From the NCBI GenBank assembly GCA_002843035.1, contig PHEV01000008.1, positions 21,074 through 85,073 on the forward strand: a stretch of 64,000 nucleotides of DNA. Reading direction: 5' to 3'. This DNA is from Actinobacteria bacterium HGW-Actinobacteria-5 (GTDB lineage: Bacteria > Actinomycetota > Actinomycetes > Propionibacteriales > Propionibacteriaceae). Each line of letters starts with the position of its first letter. The stretch's first letter is position 1. The notes below the pieces were generated by a model that worked only from the letters and a program-made list of their open reading frames with translations, was not told the DNA's origin and did no database searches. Position numbers and translations under genes: made by a program. Shown here piece by piece: positions 1 to 9,277 of the stretch.

Positions 1-177
1 CAACGCCTTGGTGCAGACGACCCCCAGCCAGGTGGTCTCGTCGTCGCCCCACTGCCCGCCCCGCCACAACCGCGGCGTGCAGGCGAGCCGGAAGCTGGCG
101 TACGTGACCCCTTCCCGGAACTCCTTCACCTCCACCTCGCTGCCCACGTTGCCGGTGATCCAGACCGCTGCCTCCAT
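1..177 (-). CDS. ssb: Single-stranded DNA-binding protein, 5' part (runs off the window)
   Basis: The first 59 codons of an OB-fold single-stranded DNA-binding protein; the rest lies beyond base 1. Seen: the ATG at 175-177 is preceded by GGAGGG seven bases upstream, and the product carries the SSB N-terminal pattern: a short beta-strand VWITGN, the GNVGSEVEVKEF stretch, the conserved FRLACTPR strand and ETTWLGVVCTKAL. Family knowledge: SSB proteins coat single-stranded DNA in replication and repair as OB-fold tetramers. The start VWITGN rather than the housekeeping DNTVTVVGN form suggests a secondary SSB paralogue. Its C-terminal acidic tail cannot be checked. Confidence 0.88.
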   Translation of the reverse strand, partial: MEAAVWITGNVGSEVEVKEFREGVTYASFRLACTPRLWRGGQWGDDETTWLGVVCTKAL

Positions 178-475
178 GCCGATTCCCTCCGTCGATGTCG
201 GTGGTGAGTATCGGCACCCGGCCCCGGTACGGTTCAGGCAACATCGCGTCCTGTGGATGACCGACCGCCTGTGGACAGGGCTGGACGGGATCACCCCACG
301 AGGGCTATGTGCGGGGACGCGGAGCACGTCGGCATCGCCGCGTCGCTCACCCTCGGCATCCTCGAGGTCGGCTTCCGACAACTCGACCGTGGCGCCCCCG
401 CTGGCGACGGTCTCCGAACTCGCCGAGCGCGCCTCGGCGAGCCTCGCCGCCGGCCTCACCTGACCAGGCGCGCTC
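178..475. other. Intergenic region upstream of ssb with two near-consensus DnaA boxes
   Basis: About 300 bases without a gene I can support; reading frames here have no ribosome site or recognisable product. It should hold the ssb promoter. Two sequences differ by one base from actinobacterial DnaA boxes: TGTGGATGA at 252-260 and TGTGGACAG at 270-278, 18 bases apart and in the same orientation. Control of ssb by DnaA would be an inference from this alone. Confidence 0.3.
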
Positions 476-1408
476 CTACACCTTCGGGTGATCGGCGAAG
501 AACGCCCAGATCGTCGCGGTGGCGGACAGCGCCCGGGACGGCGGATCGGCTCCCGGATAGCCCTTGCTGGACGAGCCCGGCCACTGGTGCCCGGCGCCGG
601 CGATGACGACCAGCTCGACGACGCGACCGTGCGGGCAGGTCGCCACCGACGTGCTGACCTCACCCCCCGCTGAACTCCGGAACGCGCCGCAGGAGTCCCG
701 CAGGCGCCAGGCGTCCACCACGTCCGCGACCGGTGGCCCAGTGATCCGGGCGACACCGACGCCCGGCGTGCCGTCCAGCCGCACATGGGTGTCGGCAGCC
801 CCGTGTATGTGCAGCAGCGAGACCGGCTTCGCGTCCGCGCAGTCGACCAGCTGGTTTCCCGCGACCGGGGCGACAGCCGCGAACAGGTCGCTCTCGCAGG
901 CCAGCCGGTAGACCATGATCGCGCCGTTCGACATTCCCGTGGCGTAGATCCGGGCCGGGTCGATTGCGACCTCCGCGCCGATCCGGGCGACCATTGCCTC
1001 GATGAAGGCCACGTCGTCGACACCCTGCCGCCCGGGCTGTCCGCAGCAGTCACCCCCGCCATTCCAGGCCCGGTTGACCCCGTCGGGGTAGGCGACCAGG
1101 AAGCCGGCGTTGTCGGCCTGCGCGTCCCAGCCGTAGGCGGCCTCGGCCTGCGCCCCACTCCCGAATCCTCCGTGCAGCATCACCACCAGCGGGTAGCCCG
1201 AAGCCGGGGCGGCGACGTCCGGACGGTGCAGCGCGAAGGTGCGCTGGCGTCCGCCGGACTCCAGCTGTTCGTGCGTCGTGCCGACCGCCGGGCTGGACGG
1301 ACCGGACGTCGGCGTCCCACTCGACGAGGAACTGGGACGCAGCGTCCCGCACCCGCTCACCATCAACACGATGAGCAGGGCGACGGCGGGGATCACTCTG
1401 GCTGGCAT
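476..1408 (-). CDS. lpqC: LpqC-like secreted lipoprotein esterase (PHB depolymerase/feruloyl esterase family)
   Basis: A 310-residue exported serine esterase of the polyhydroxybutyrate-depolymerase/LpqC family (alpha/beta hydrolase). Seen: residues 1-20 form a lipoprotein signal peptide ending in the lipobox VSGC (Cys20), then a Ser/Pro/Thr-rich linker to about residue 45. The catalytic domain has the oxyanion region MLHGGFGSG, the nucleophile elbow ATGMSNGAIM, Asp in HGAADTH and His in GAGHQWPG, so the Ser-Asp-His triad is complete. A CCGQ segment (GGGDCCGQPGRQGVDDV) is typical of this family. The ATG at 1408 was chosen because a longer frame would place the signal peptide internally. The natural ester substrate is not known. 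The gene stands alone downstream of the dynamin-like operon. Confidence 0.85.
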   Translation of the reverse strand: MPARVIPAVALLIVLMVSGCGTLRPSSSSSGTPTSGPSSPAVGTTHEQLESGGRQRTFALHRPDVAAPASGYPLVVMLHGGFGSGAQAEAAYGWDAQADNAGFLVAYPDGVNRAWNGGGDCCGQPGRQGVDDVAFIEAMVARIGAEVAIDPARIYATGMSNGAIMVYRLACESDLFAAVAPVAGNQLVDCADAKPVSLLHIHGAADTHVRLDGTPGVGVARITGPPVADVVDAWRLRDSCGAFRSSAGGEVSTSVATCPHGRVVELVVIAGAGHQWPGSSSKGYPGADPPSRALSATATIWAFFADHPKV

Positions 1409-1527
1409 GATCCCGACGATAGGGATCCGGCTCCGCGTGGCGAAGTGTTCGGCCCGGACCTCCAGCAACCTGCCAGCCAACCCGGGCGAACCTGCAGGGT
1501 GCCCCCGCGGGGCGTCCGCCCGGGAAG

Positions 1528-1552
1528 ATGGACCGAGTTCGGAACCGTCCCC
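1528..1552 (+). repeat. Single arm of the GAACCGTCCCC repeat family
   Basis: These 25 bases, ATGGACCGAG followed by TTCGGAACCGTCCCC, are identical to the right arm of the perfect hairpin at 22097-22168, but here the inverted partner arm is missing. The element lies 10 bases past the stop codon of the GTPase gene ending at 1563. It is the solitary half-element of the family described in the findings. Confidence 0.75.
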
Positions 1553-1562
1553 GTTCGTTGTT

Positions 1563-3137
1563 CTACGCTGCGGCGGCCTTCCGGACGGCGTCCCTGGCCC
1601 TGGCATAGCGGTCGAGTTCGGCCTGGACGGGGTCGAGCACCGCCTCGGCCACCACCGCGCCGACCGCGGCGTCGAGGCTCTTCCGGGCCACCCGGGCGTG
1701 CCCGTTCGCCCCGATCTCGACCAGGGCCCGCCCGAGTACGCCGAGCAACACCCCGCCGAGCACGCCGCCGACCAGCAGCCAGGTGGGCACCGGCACGTGG
1801 TACCAGAGCACCTGCGGCAACGGCGGGAACCCGAGCCAGGCCAGCACCGGTCCCGAGAACAACCAGACCACCCCGACCACGCCGAACAGCGCCCACCACC
1901 AGGTTCCCCGCCGCACGGACAGGTCGGTGCCGGCGATCGCGGCATCCAGCCGGTCGAACAGCAAGGACTCGCGCCCGTGGGCGGCCAGCCGCACCGCGTC
2001 GGCCCAGCCGCGCGGCAGCCCGTCCGAGGCGCCGTCGGCCAGCTCGCGCAGCCCCTGTTCGGCCCGCGCCCGCTGCACCGAGGTCGCCTTCGGCAGCGAG
2101 GTGCGGTTCACCTCGGTGGGGCTGTGCTCTCCCGGCTTCAGGTCGAGTCGCAGCTTCTTCAGCGGGTCCGGACGCAGCCGCGCGAACCAGGTCACGAACG
2201 GCCAGCCGGTCGCCACCGAACCCCGGCGCCGCCACGCCCTGCGCACCCCGTCCACCACCACGGGGACGCCGGCAGCTTCGCCCAGGCCCCGGATCGCCCG
2301 CTCCCTCAGCTTCGTGTCGAGCACCGGCACCGCTCCGCCGCCCAGGTCGTCGCCGAGCGTCCGCGCCGCCACGCCCACGTCCGCGGACAACCGGCGGACC
2401 ATCGCCTGCTTCGCTGCCACGGTACGAGCCAGCGCCTCCCGCAGTTCCTTGACGCCGGTCTCGCGCAGAGCGGACGTGGCCATGATCGGAGTGGCCCGCA
2501 AGCCCTCCGAGTCGAGCAGCCGACGCAGGTCGCTCAGGCACCTGTCCAGTTCCTCCGGCGCAAGCCGATCGGACTGGTTCAGCACGACCATCATCACCTC
2601 CGCATACGGCGCCAGCCGCTTGAGGTAGCCGTCGTGCAACGCGGCGTCCGCGTACTTCTCCGGGTCGACCACCCAGATCAGCGCGTCGACGAGGTCGACC
2701 AGGCGGTCCACCGCGAGCCGGTGGGAGACCTCGGTGGAGTCGTGGTCGGGAAGGTCCAGCAGCACCAGGTCGGACAGTTCGTGCGGGCCGGACGGCACCA
2801 GGTGGCGGCCGGTCACGTCGAGCCAGTCCAGCAACTCGTGCGGCAACTCGCTCCCCCAGCTCACTGCCATCGCCTTCGAGGTGGTCGGACGCCGCACCGC
2901 CACCCGTGCGAGGTCGGTGCGGGTGAGCGCGTTGAAAAGGCTCGACTTGCCCGAGCCGGTGGCTCCCGCGAGTGCGACCACGGTGTAGCTGCCGCTGAAC
3001 GCGACCCGGGCTCCGGCCCGGTCCAGCACGGCCCGCGCCTTCTCCAGCACCGCGGCGTCCGCCCGCCCTTCGGCCGCCGCGACGGCCTCACCGAGCGCCC
3101 GCACGCGCGGAGCGAGCCGGTCCTCCGCCGCGCTCAC
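1563..3137 (-). CDS. Dynamin-like membrane GTPase, second of a tandem pair
   Basis: A 524-residue dynamin-superfamily GTPase. Seen: P-loop GATGSGKSS at residues 58-66, switch threonine in RRPTTSK near 90, DLPD (G3) at 128-131 and NQSD (G4) at 187-190, so all nucleotide-binding motifs are present. A helical region follows, with two hydrophobic membrane segments at about 400-465 (WWWALFGVVGVVWLF and WLLVGGVLGGVLLGVLG) and a helical C-terminal tail. The GTG start at 3137 overlaps the stop of the upstream GTPase by four bases (GTGA), implying translational coupling. Family knowledge: bacterial dynamin-like proteins bind or remodel the inner membrane, and Streptomyces DynA/DynB are a tandem pair that stabilises sporulation septa. 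A similar paired complex here is an inference. Confidence 0.8.
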   Translation of the reverse strand: MSAAEDRLAPRVRALGEAVAAAEGRADAAVLEKARAVLDRAGARVAFSGSYTVVALAGATGSGKSSLFNALTRTDLARVAVRRPTTSKAMAVSWGSELPHELLDWLDVTGRHLVPSGPHELSDLVLLDLPDHDSTEVSHRLAVDRLVDLVDALIWVVDPEKYADAALHDGYLKRLAPYAEVMMVVLNQSDRLAPEELDRCLSDLRRLLDSEGLRATPIMATSALRETGVKELREALARTVAAKQAMVRRLSADVGVAARTLGDDLGGGAVPVLDTKLRERAIRGLGEAAGVPVVVDGVRRAWRRRGSVATGWPFVTWFARLRPDPLKKLRLDLKPGEHSPTEVNRTSLPKATSVQRARAEQGLRELADGASDGLPRGWADAVRLAAHGRESLLFDRLDAAIAGTDLSVRRGTWWWALFGVVGVVWLFSGPVLAWLGFPPLPQVLWYHVPVPTWLLVGGVLGGVLLGVLGRALVEIGANGHARVARKSLDAAVGAVVAEAVLDPVQAELDRYARARDAVRKAAAA

Positions 3138-5044
3138 GAGTGCTCCCCGGGGTCGAGGATCTCGCCCTCGACGGTGGCCGACGGCTCGGCGGCCACGGTC
3201 TCGGCGGCCACGGTCTCGGCGGCCACGGACTCTGCGGCCACGGACTCGGCCAGCTCGGCCGGACCCTGCGGCCGCCCGGTCGGGAGCAACGGCCTGCCGG
3301 TTCCGGCCGGAAGCACCCGGGCCTGCGGCACCGGGGCACCAGAGGACCGCAGCCCGTGGCGCGCTGCGTCGACCTCGGCGGCGGCGGCAAGCACCTCGCC
3401 GGCCTGCTCGGGTCGCACGTCCACGGCGTCCAGGGCCGCCAGGTAGCGGGAGAGTTCGATGGCGAGCAGCGCCTCCACCCGGGCGTCCAGATCGGCCTTG
3501 GCCTTCTTCGCGAGCCGCCGGACGGCGTCCTCACCGAAGATCGCCTCCAGCACGCGCTGGGCGAGGATCGCGGTACCGCCGGCCACCCCGAGCTCGGCCC
3601 CGACCAGTCCGCCGGTCTGGCTGAACACGAGGATCATCAGCGCCACGCCGACACCGTTGACGCCCAGCGCCCAGAAGCGGGCCGTCGACTTCTTCGCAGC
3701 CCCCTCGGTGGAGACCAGGTCGAGCACGTCGCCCTGCCAGTCGCGGATCGCCCGCGCCGCCGCGCCCGGGTAGTCGTCGGACGCACGCCCCAGGTCACCC
3801 GCCCCGGACGCGAGCACCTGGCGTCCGGCGGGATGGGCCTGCCAGGCGGACTCGACCCGCCGGGCCGCGGCCTCACCCTCCTCGCGGATCAGCACCTCGA
3901 GCCCGGACTCGACGGCAGCCTTCACCTCGATCGCCTGCTTCGGCTCCCCCTTCACCGCGGCCACGACCCGGTCACGGAGCCAGCCGATCTTCTGCTCGAC
4001 CGCACGGAAGAACTCGCCGGTGCCGACGAAGTCGTGCCAGCGGGCAAGCACCTCGCCGCGCAGCAGCGTGCCGTCCGCGGTCTGCACGCCCACGCTGCGG
4101 ACCGCCTCGGCGAAGGTCGTCTCGGCGTCGGCCCGCAGTGTCTCCAGGCTGACCACCTGCTCCTCGATCGCCGTGGCCACTGCCGGCGCCCCGGAGGCCA
4201 GCGCGCCGATCGCCCCGTCGAGGGTCTGCAGCACGACCTCGCTGCGGCTGACCGCGTCGGCGGCGAGCCCGGCCAGCCAGTCCCGGATCGGCGCGACCGC
4301 GGCGTCGGGCAGCAGGCCGTCCGCGTCCACCTCGGTCTCGGGGACGGCGAAGAGCGGCGATCGGCCCAGACCACGCTGCCCCATCATCTGGCCGAGGTGG
4401 GCGGGCACCTCGTCCATCGCCGCCGGAGGTATGCGGTCGAGCACCACGGCCACGACAGCGTGCCGCTCGGCCGCGGAGCGCAGGTAGTCCCACGGCACCG
4501 CGTCGGCGTAGCGGGCAGCGCTGGTGACGAACAGCCACAGGTCGGCGGCGGCGAGGAGCTGGCCGGCCAGGGCCCGGTTCTCGGCGACGACCGAGTCGAT
4601 GTCGGGTGCATCGAGAATGGCGAGGCCCCGGGGCATGGAGCGCTCGGGTACGACCTCCAGCGTGCGGGGGTCGTGGGCGGTGCCGGTGCTGCGGGCCAGG
4701 CCGGGCAGGATCGCCTCCGAGGCGAACCAGGCGGCGTCGGCGGGGTGGTGCACGAGCACGGGCGAGCGGGTGGTCGGCCGGATCACGCCGGACGCACTCA
4801 CCTCGCGGCCGAGCAGGGTGTTCACCAGCGTGGACTTCCCGGCTCCGGTCGAGCCCCCGATCACCGCGAGCAGCGGCGCGTCCAGGCGGGCCAGGCGCGG
4901 GAGCACGTAGTCGTCGAGCTGGGCCACCCAGCGCCGGGCACGATCTCGGGCATCGGCGGAAGCGGGCAGGTCCAGGGGGAGCCGGACGCCGGACAGCGCG
5001 TCCCGCAGGTGTTCCAGGGAAGCGGACAGCGTGTCAGCGTCCAT
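3134..5044 (-). CDS. Dynamin-like membrane GTPase, first of a tandem pair, with degenerate G4
   Basis: A 636-residue dynamin-like GTPase. Seen: P-loop GGSTGAGKST at about residues 63-72, IRPTTRSP switch region, and G3-like LDAPDIDS. Where a G4 N/TKxD motif is expected the chain reads VVAVVLDRIPP, so base recognition may be altered or use other residues. Two membrane segments lie at about 445-490 (VNGVGVALMILVFSQTGGLVGAELGVA, interrupted), followed by a helical and disordered tail holding a repeated AAETVAAE motif. The ATG at 5044 is preferred over the in-frame GTG at 5059 because GGGAGGGAG sits just before it. It follows the PrsW-type gene by 18 bases and overlaps the second GTPase, so the three genes probably form one transcript. 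Confidence 0.8.
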   Translation of the reverse strand: MDADTLSASLEHLRDALSGVRLPLDLPASADARDRARRWVAQLDDYVLPRLARLDAPLLAVIGGSTGAGKSTLVNTLLGREVSASGVIRPTTRSPVLVHHPADAAWFASEAILPGLARSTGTAHDPRTLEVVPERSMPRGLAILDAPDIDSVVAENRALAGQLLAAADLWLFVTSAARYADAVPWDYLRSAAERHAVVAVVLDRIPPAAMDEVPAHLGQMMGQRGLGRSPLFAVPETEVDADGLLPDAAVAPIRDWLAGLAADAVSRSEVVLQTLDGAIGALASGAPAVATAIEEQVVSLETLRADAETTFAEAVRSVGVQTADGTLLRGEVLARWHDFVGTGEFFRAVEQKIGWLRDRVVAAVKGEPKQAIEVKAAVESGLEVLIREEGEAAARRVESAWQAHPAGRQVLASGAGDLGRASDDYPGAAARAIRDWQGDVLDLVSTEGAAKKSTARFWALGVNGVGVALMILVFSQTGGLVGAELGVAGGTAILAQRVLEAIFGEDAVRRLAKKAKADLDARVEALLAIELSRYLAALDAVDVRPEQAGEVLAAAAEVDAARHGLRSSGAPVPQARVLPAGTGRPLLPTGRPQGPAELAESVAAESVAAETVAAETVAAEPSATVEGEILDPGEHS

Positions 5045-5062
5045 CGCTCCCTCCCCCACGCC

Positions 5063-6481
5063 CTAGCCCTTCGGCGGCCCCCAGGTGGGGTCGACAGCCG
5101 AGTATCCAGGCGATCCTATCGGCGGCTGGCCGACCGGTGCTGGCCAGTTGCCGCCGATTCCTGCCGGGCCGGGGTAGGACGGGGGCACGTAGGTGACCGG
5201 CCTGGGCCGGCGCAGCCGCGGCAGGCTCAGCTTCAGTCCCCGCGGGTCGTCGATCGCGACACCCCGCAGGCCCTTCGCCTGCTCCACCAGGTACCGGGCG
5301 CGCACCGTGGCCGCCTCGTCGTAGATCCCGCGCACCTGGCCGTCCCGCAGGTAGGCGAGCTCGGTGAGGGTCCGTTCCAGCCGCACGGTCGCGCTGAACA
5401 CCTTCCAGCCCCGGGTGGCCGCCACCATCACCGCCCACCAGCGCAGCCGCTGCCGGGCGAACACCACCGGGTCGCTCGCCGGCAGCCAGCCGAGCTGTGC
5501 ATAGTCGCCGAGCCGGTTGGCGAGCACCTTGCCCTGCGCGAGAACCTGGCGCACGACGTAGATGACCGCTCCGAGCACCATCGGCAGGGCGACCACGATG
5601 TAGAGGATCCGCTGACCCAGCCCGTTGTTGAGGCTGACCTGGGAGTTGAAGACCATGTGCAGCAGCGCGGCCGCGCCGTACCCGACCAGCGGGGCCAGCA
5701 CCCGCACCACCTTGCTCCGGGTGCGCAGCGCGACCGCCACGCCGATGCCGGTCATCATCGTGAACAGCGGGTGTCCGAAGCAGGTCCAGAAACCGCGCAG
5801 CCAGACCAGGTCGTTGACCGCGGCAGCGGCGTCCCCGACGCTGATGTTCTGCGAGGAGTACATGATCGCGCGGGCGTAGTAGATGATGTTCTCCGTGAAC
5901 GCGAAACCGGCCGCTGACAAGCCGGCGAGCACGATCATCGAGACCTTCGACGTGAGCCGGTAGCGCGCAAGGATCGCGATCAGGAACAACACCGACGCCT
6001 TCGCGGCCTCCTCTACGAAGGGAGCCACGAAGATCGCAGCCCTGGCGCTGGTGGCCGGGTCACCGTTGCCGGTGACGGCCAGCTGCTGGGCGGCCCAGGT
6101 GTTCACGTGCAGTGAGATGAAGGTGGCGATCGCCGCACCCCAGCCCAGCACCAGGTACCAGACCACCAGCCGCTGCGGACGGTAGCGGTCCGCCCAGATG
6201 AACACGATCGTCCAGAAGGCGAGCGTTGGCAGGGCGTACCACGCAGCCGAGCGGATGGCAGCGGTGTTGATCCCCTGGATCACCCCGCCCTCCACCGGGA
6301 TGTCGGCGGTGAGCATCAGGTACTGCGAGAGCAGCGCGACGAGGAACACGACGCTCAGCGCGACCACGGCCCACGTCCACCAGGAGGTGAGCAGTCGTCG
6401 CGGCAGCGGGACGGAGGTGTCGGCGTCCGGCAGCGGCAGGTCGTTGCGTCGCCTGGCGAGGTCGGCCACCGGATCCGTCAT
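5063..6481 (-). CDS. prsW: PrsW-family intramembrane protease
   Basis: A 472-residue polytopic membrane protein of the PrsW glutamic protease family. Seen: about eight hydrophobic segments between residues 30 and 330, the signature EEAAK at about 157-161, FTENI in the following helix, and His-containing segments FGHPLFTMM and LLHMVFN, matching the EExxK / FxxxE / H pattern of the family. A soluble C-terminal region ends in a Pro/Gly-rich tail. The ATG at 6481 is chosen over an upstream GTG-like extension because MTDP begins a normal cytoplasmic N-terminus. Family knowledge: Bacillus PrsW cuts the anti-sigma factor RsiW; the substrate here is unknown. It heads the presumed operon with the two dynamin-like GTPases, suggesting a membrane-stress context. 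Confidence 0.82.
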   Translation of the reverse strand: MTDPVADLARRRNDLPLPDADTSVPLPRRLLTSWWTWAVVALSVVFLVALLSQYLMLTADIPVEGGVIQGINTAAIRSAAWYALPTLAFWTIVFIWADRYRPQRLVVWYLVLGWGAAIATFISLHVNTWAAQQLAVTGNGDPATSARAAIFVAPFVEEAAKASVLFLIAILARYRLTSKVSMIVLAGLSAAGFAFTENIIYYARAIMYSSQNISVGDAAAAVNDLVWLRGFWTCFGHPLFTMMTGIGVAVALRTRSKVVRVLAPLVGYGAAALLHMVFNSQVSLNNGLGQRILYIVVALPMVLGAVIYVVRQVLAQGKVLANRLGDYAQLGWLPASDPVVFARQRLRWWAVMVAATRGWKVFSATVRLERTLTELAYLRDGQVRGIYDEAATVRARYLVEQAKGLRGVAIDDPRGLKLSLPRLRRPRPVTYVPPSYPGPAGIGGNWPAPVGQPPIGSPGYSAVDPTWGPPKG

Positions 6482-6681
6482 GGTGCCCAGCGTACAAACT
6501 CGGCGAAGCACTCACCGACTGGCGGACGGGGCGCGCGAGGCGTACAGTCGGGCCCCTTCCAGAGCCTGCTGTCAGCTGGCCGCCCGTCGGGCGCACCCGC
6601 CGGGCAGGGTGCATCGCACCCGCCATTTCCCTTTGTCGGACGCAGCAGCGCTGCGCGCCGTCCGCAGCCCGAGGAGGAGCC
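6482..6681. promoter_or_regulatory. Divergent intergenic region between prsW and the HelD-type gene
   Basis: Two hundred bases separating divergent genes, so it should contain both promoters. A stem-loop can be drawn at about 6638-6665 (CGGACG...CGTCCG with inner GCAGC/GCTGC) in the presumed leader of the HelD-type gene. I find no copy of the inverted repeat known as the rifampicin-associated element ahead of some actinobacterial helR genes. Confidence 0.35.
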
Positions 6682-8709
6682 GTGCCCGAAGACGCCGTGT
6701 TGCACGCCGAGCGAGACCACCTGGAGCGCTCGCACTCAGCGCTCGCAGCGATGCGGGCTCGCGCCGCCGACTGGACGACCGCGATCGGCGGCGACCACGT
6801 GTCCACCCAGTTCCTGCGCCAGCAGCTGTACCGGCGGCGGGAGTCGCTGGCCGACGACCCGGACGTGCCGCTGTTCTTCGGCCGGATCGACTACGCCACG
6901 GCCCTCGGCGCAGAGGCTGACGAGGTCTTCCACATCGGGCGCCGCCACGTCGAGGCTGCCATCGGCGGCGACCCGCTGGTGATGGACTGGCGGGCCCCGA
7001 TGGCGCTGCCGTTCTACCGGGCGCGTCCCGGTGAGCCGATGGGCGTGGAACTGCGCCGCCGGTTCGGCTTCCACCACGGCGCGATCACCGCCTACGAGGA
7101 CGAACACCTCGCCGACGCCCACTCCACCAGCACGTCGGCGCTGCTCGAGGCCGAGATCGAGCGTCCCCGCACCGGCCCGATGCGCGACATCGTCGCCACC
7201 ATCCAGCCCGATCAGGACGTGCTCGTCCGCACCGACCTCGACACCTCGCTGGCCATCCAGGGAGCGCCCGGCACCGGCAAGACGGCGGTCGGCCTGCACC
7301 GCGCCGCGTACCTGCTCTACGCCTACCGGGAGCGACTGTCGCGTTCGGGGGTGCTGGTGCTCGGGCCGAACGATTCGTTCCTCGGCTACATCGGCGACGT
7401 GCTGCCGGCGCTCGGGGAGATCGACGCGACCCAGGAGACGATCGCCTCGCTGGTGGCCACCGCGTCCGGGCTGTCCGTGCAGGGCGTCGACGCGGCTGAG
7501 GTCGCGGTGCTGAAGGGCGATGCCCGGCTCGCGGAGGTACTGCGACGATTCGTCTGGGGGCAGCTGAGCGCTCCGTCCGCCGTGCTGGAGGTGCCGTGGG
7601 GCCACCGCCGCTGCCGGCTCCAGCCGCGCACCGTGGCGGAGGTGATGGTGTCGATCGCGAAGCAGGGCGTCCGCTACGAGGCCGGGCGGGCGATGCTGCC
7701 ACAACGGCTGGCGCACCACGTGCTGCTGCAACTGGAGGAGGCGGGCGAGGCCACCGACGACCGCGTCCAGGCCGGGGTGGCCCGGTCGCGTCCGGTGGTC
7801 GACGCGGCGAAGCAGTTGTGGCCGAAACTCTCCGCGCCGCTGGTGGTGCACACGCTGCTGACCGAGCCCGACGCCCTGGCCCGGGCTGCGAACGGCGTGC
7901 TCGACGCCGAGGAACAGGCCCTCCTGCTGAGCCCGGCACGATCGGTGCGTTCGCGCCGCTGGACGCTGGCTGAACTGGTGCTGGTGGACGAGGCGGCCGA
8001 CCTGATCAGCCGGGTGCCGAGCCTGGGCCACGTGATCGTGGACGAGGCGCAGGACCTGTCGGCGATGATGCTCCGAGCCGCGGGACGGCGGGCCAGTACC
8101 GGTTCGGTGACGCTGCTCGGCGACCTCGCCCAGGCCACCACGGCGTGGGGCGTCCGCGACTGGCCTGCGGCCCTGGCGCACGTCGGCCACGCGGAGGCCT
8201 CGGTCACCGAACTGGTCGAGGGCTTCCGGGTGCCGGGTGCGGTGATCGACTACGCGGCCCGGCTGCTTCCCCAGATCGCGCCGGGACTCACTCCCCCGCA
8301 CTCGATCCGGCACGCCCGCGGCGAACTCGACGTCGTGGCAACCGAACCGCTCGGTGCGGTGGCCGCGACCGTCGCCGGGCTGCTGGACCGGGAGGGCACG
8401 CTGGGCGTGATCGTCCCGTCCGGCTGGGTCGGAGCGGTCGATGCGGCGCTCACAGGGCTCGACCACCGCGTCCTCGGCGACGACGCGGCCGATCCCGACC
8501 AGTTCGTCCGGGTCGAGGTCGTGGACGCCGTGCTCGCCAAGGGACTGGAGTTCGACCACGTCCTGCTACTCGAGCCCGCCCGTCTCGTCGCCGACGAGCC
8601 CGACCATCTCACCGGCCTGCGCCGCCTCTATGTCTGCCTCACCCGCGCAGTGACCAGCCTGACCATCCTGCACGCGGACCCTTTGCCCGAGGAACTGGGC
8701 CACCCCTGA
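6682..8709 (+). CDS. helD: HelD/HelR-type RNA polymerase-associated motor ATPase
   Basis: A 675-residue UvrD/Rep-like superfamily 1 ATPase of the HelD group. Seen: GTG start with GGAGGAG six bases upstream; an N-terminal coiled arm (residues 1-60) as in HelD; the PLFFGRIDY and DWRAPMALPFYRA motifs of this family; Walker A QGAPGTGKTAVGLHRAAY at about 192-209; Walker B IVDEAQDLSAMM at about 451-462; and C-terminal helicase motifs with AKGLEFDHVLLLEP and RLYVCLTRAV. Family knowledge: HelD proteins bind RNA polymerase and use ATP to clear stalled complexes from DNA, and actinobacterial HelR also confers rifampicin tolerance. Its length matches the actinobacterial class. It is monocistronic. Confidence 0.88.
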   Translation: MPEDAVLHAERDHLERSHSALAAMRARAADWTTAIGGDHVSTQFLRQQLYRRRESLADDPDVPLFFGRIDYATALGAEADEVFHIGRRHVEAAIGGDPLVMDWRAPMALPFYRARPGEPMGVELRRRFGFHHGAITAYEDEHLADAHSTSTSALLEAEIERPRTGPMRDIVATIQPDQDVLVRTDLDTSLAIQGAPGTGKTAVGLHRAAYLLYAYRERLSRSGVLVLGPNDSFLGYIGDVLPALGEIDATQETIASLVATASGLSVQGVDAAEVAVLKGDARLAEVLRRFVWGQLSAPSAVLEVPWGHRRCRLQPRTVAEVMVSIAKQGVRYEAGRAMLPQRLAHHVLLQLEEAGEATDDRVQAGVARSRPVVDAAKQLWPKLSAPLVVHTLLTEPDALARAANGVLDAEEQALLLSPARSVRSRRWTLAELVLVDEAADLISRVPSLGHVIVDEAQDLSAMMLRAAGRRASTGSVTLLGDLAQATTAWGVRDWPAALAHVGHAEASVTELVEGFRVPGAVIDYAARLLPQIAPGLTPPHSIRHARGELDVVATEPLGAVAATVAGLLDREGTLGVIVPSGWVGAVDAALTGLDHRVLGDDAADPDQFVRVEVVDAVLAKGLEFDHVLLLEPARLVADEPDHLTGLRRLYVCLTRAVTSLTILHADPLPEELGHP

Positions 8710-8806
8710 CCCGTGTCGCGATCCGGCCGCCCGACCCGTCCCACCTGCCACAGGCGCCACACCCGGCAACTCACGCGGCCAGATGCCGTCACCGGTTAGC
8801 CTCCTG

Positions 8807-9159
8807 GTGTGGCCGATCGCTGGGAACCCACCACCGCCCGGTGCGCCCGACCAGGATGACGGCTGGGGGAATCCCGCCGTCGCCCGGACTGGAGACGTCG
8901 CCCGGGTCGTGCTCCACGGCGGCTCCGAGGCTGTCGGCTGGACGACGTGTTCGAGAGGTCGGCTCCCGGCATCCAGGTGGTCACCGCGGGCCAGGTCGCG
9001 CGCGGGAAGCTGTTGGGCGCCTGGTGCTGGTCGCGCTGGACAGCGTGGCACACCCAGTTCGACCACCACCCGCCACTGGGCCAGCGCCCCGGAGGCCGGC
9101 CGGTGAGGCGGTTGGCCTCCGGGCAGGGCAACGCAGCACTCCCCGGCCCGACGGCCTGA
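8807..9159 (+). pseudogene. Possible decayed small gene in an otherwise empty 570-bp region
   Basis: Between 8710 and 9277 there is no intact gene. A leaderless-type start is visible (TTAGCCT at 8796-8802, then GTG at 8807 or 8809). The coding-like reading then hops between frames: MADRWEP from 8809, a Pro/Gly/Asp-rich stretch ending VVLHGGSEAVGW in the next frame to about 8940, then DDVFERSAPGIQVVTAGQV and WCWSRWTAWHTQF in a third frame to the stop at 9159. All pieces have the GC3 pattern of real genes. Two indels would join them, so I read this as a weakly supported pseudogene; I do not recognise the protein. Confidence 0.25.
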
Positions 9160-9277
9160 TCTTGGTGACGCCATTCGACCGCTTGAGGCCCTGACTGTGA
9201 CTCCAGTGGCAGGTGTGACCGCGGCGGCGGCTGGATCGCGCCACCGGCCGGTCTGTCCCCACCCGGCAGGCGGTCAG

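Noticed and set aside
785..5917. Very long plus-strand reading frames opposite the lpqC, GTPase and PrsW-type genes
   Set aside because: They are antisense shadows of high-GC genes, rich in Arg/Pro/Gly/His, without ribosome sites or recognisable domains.
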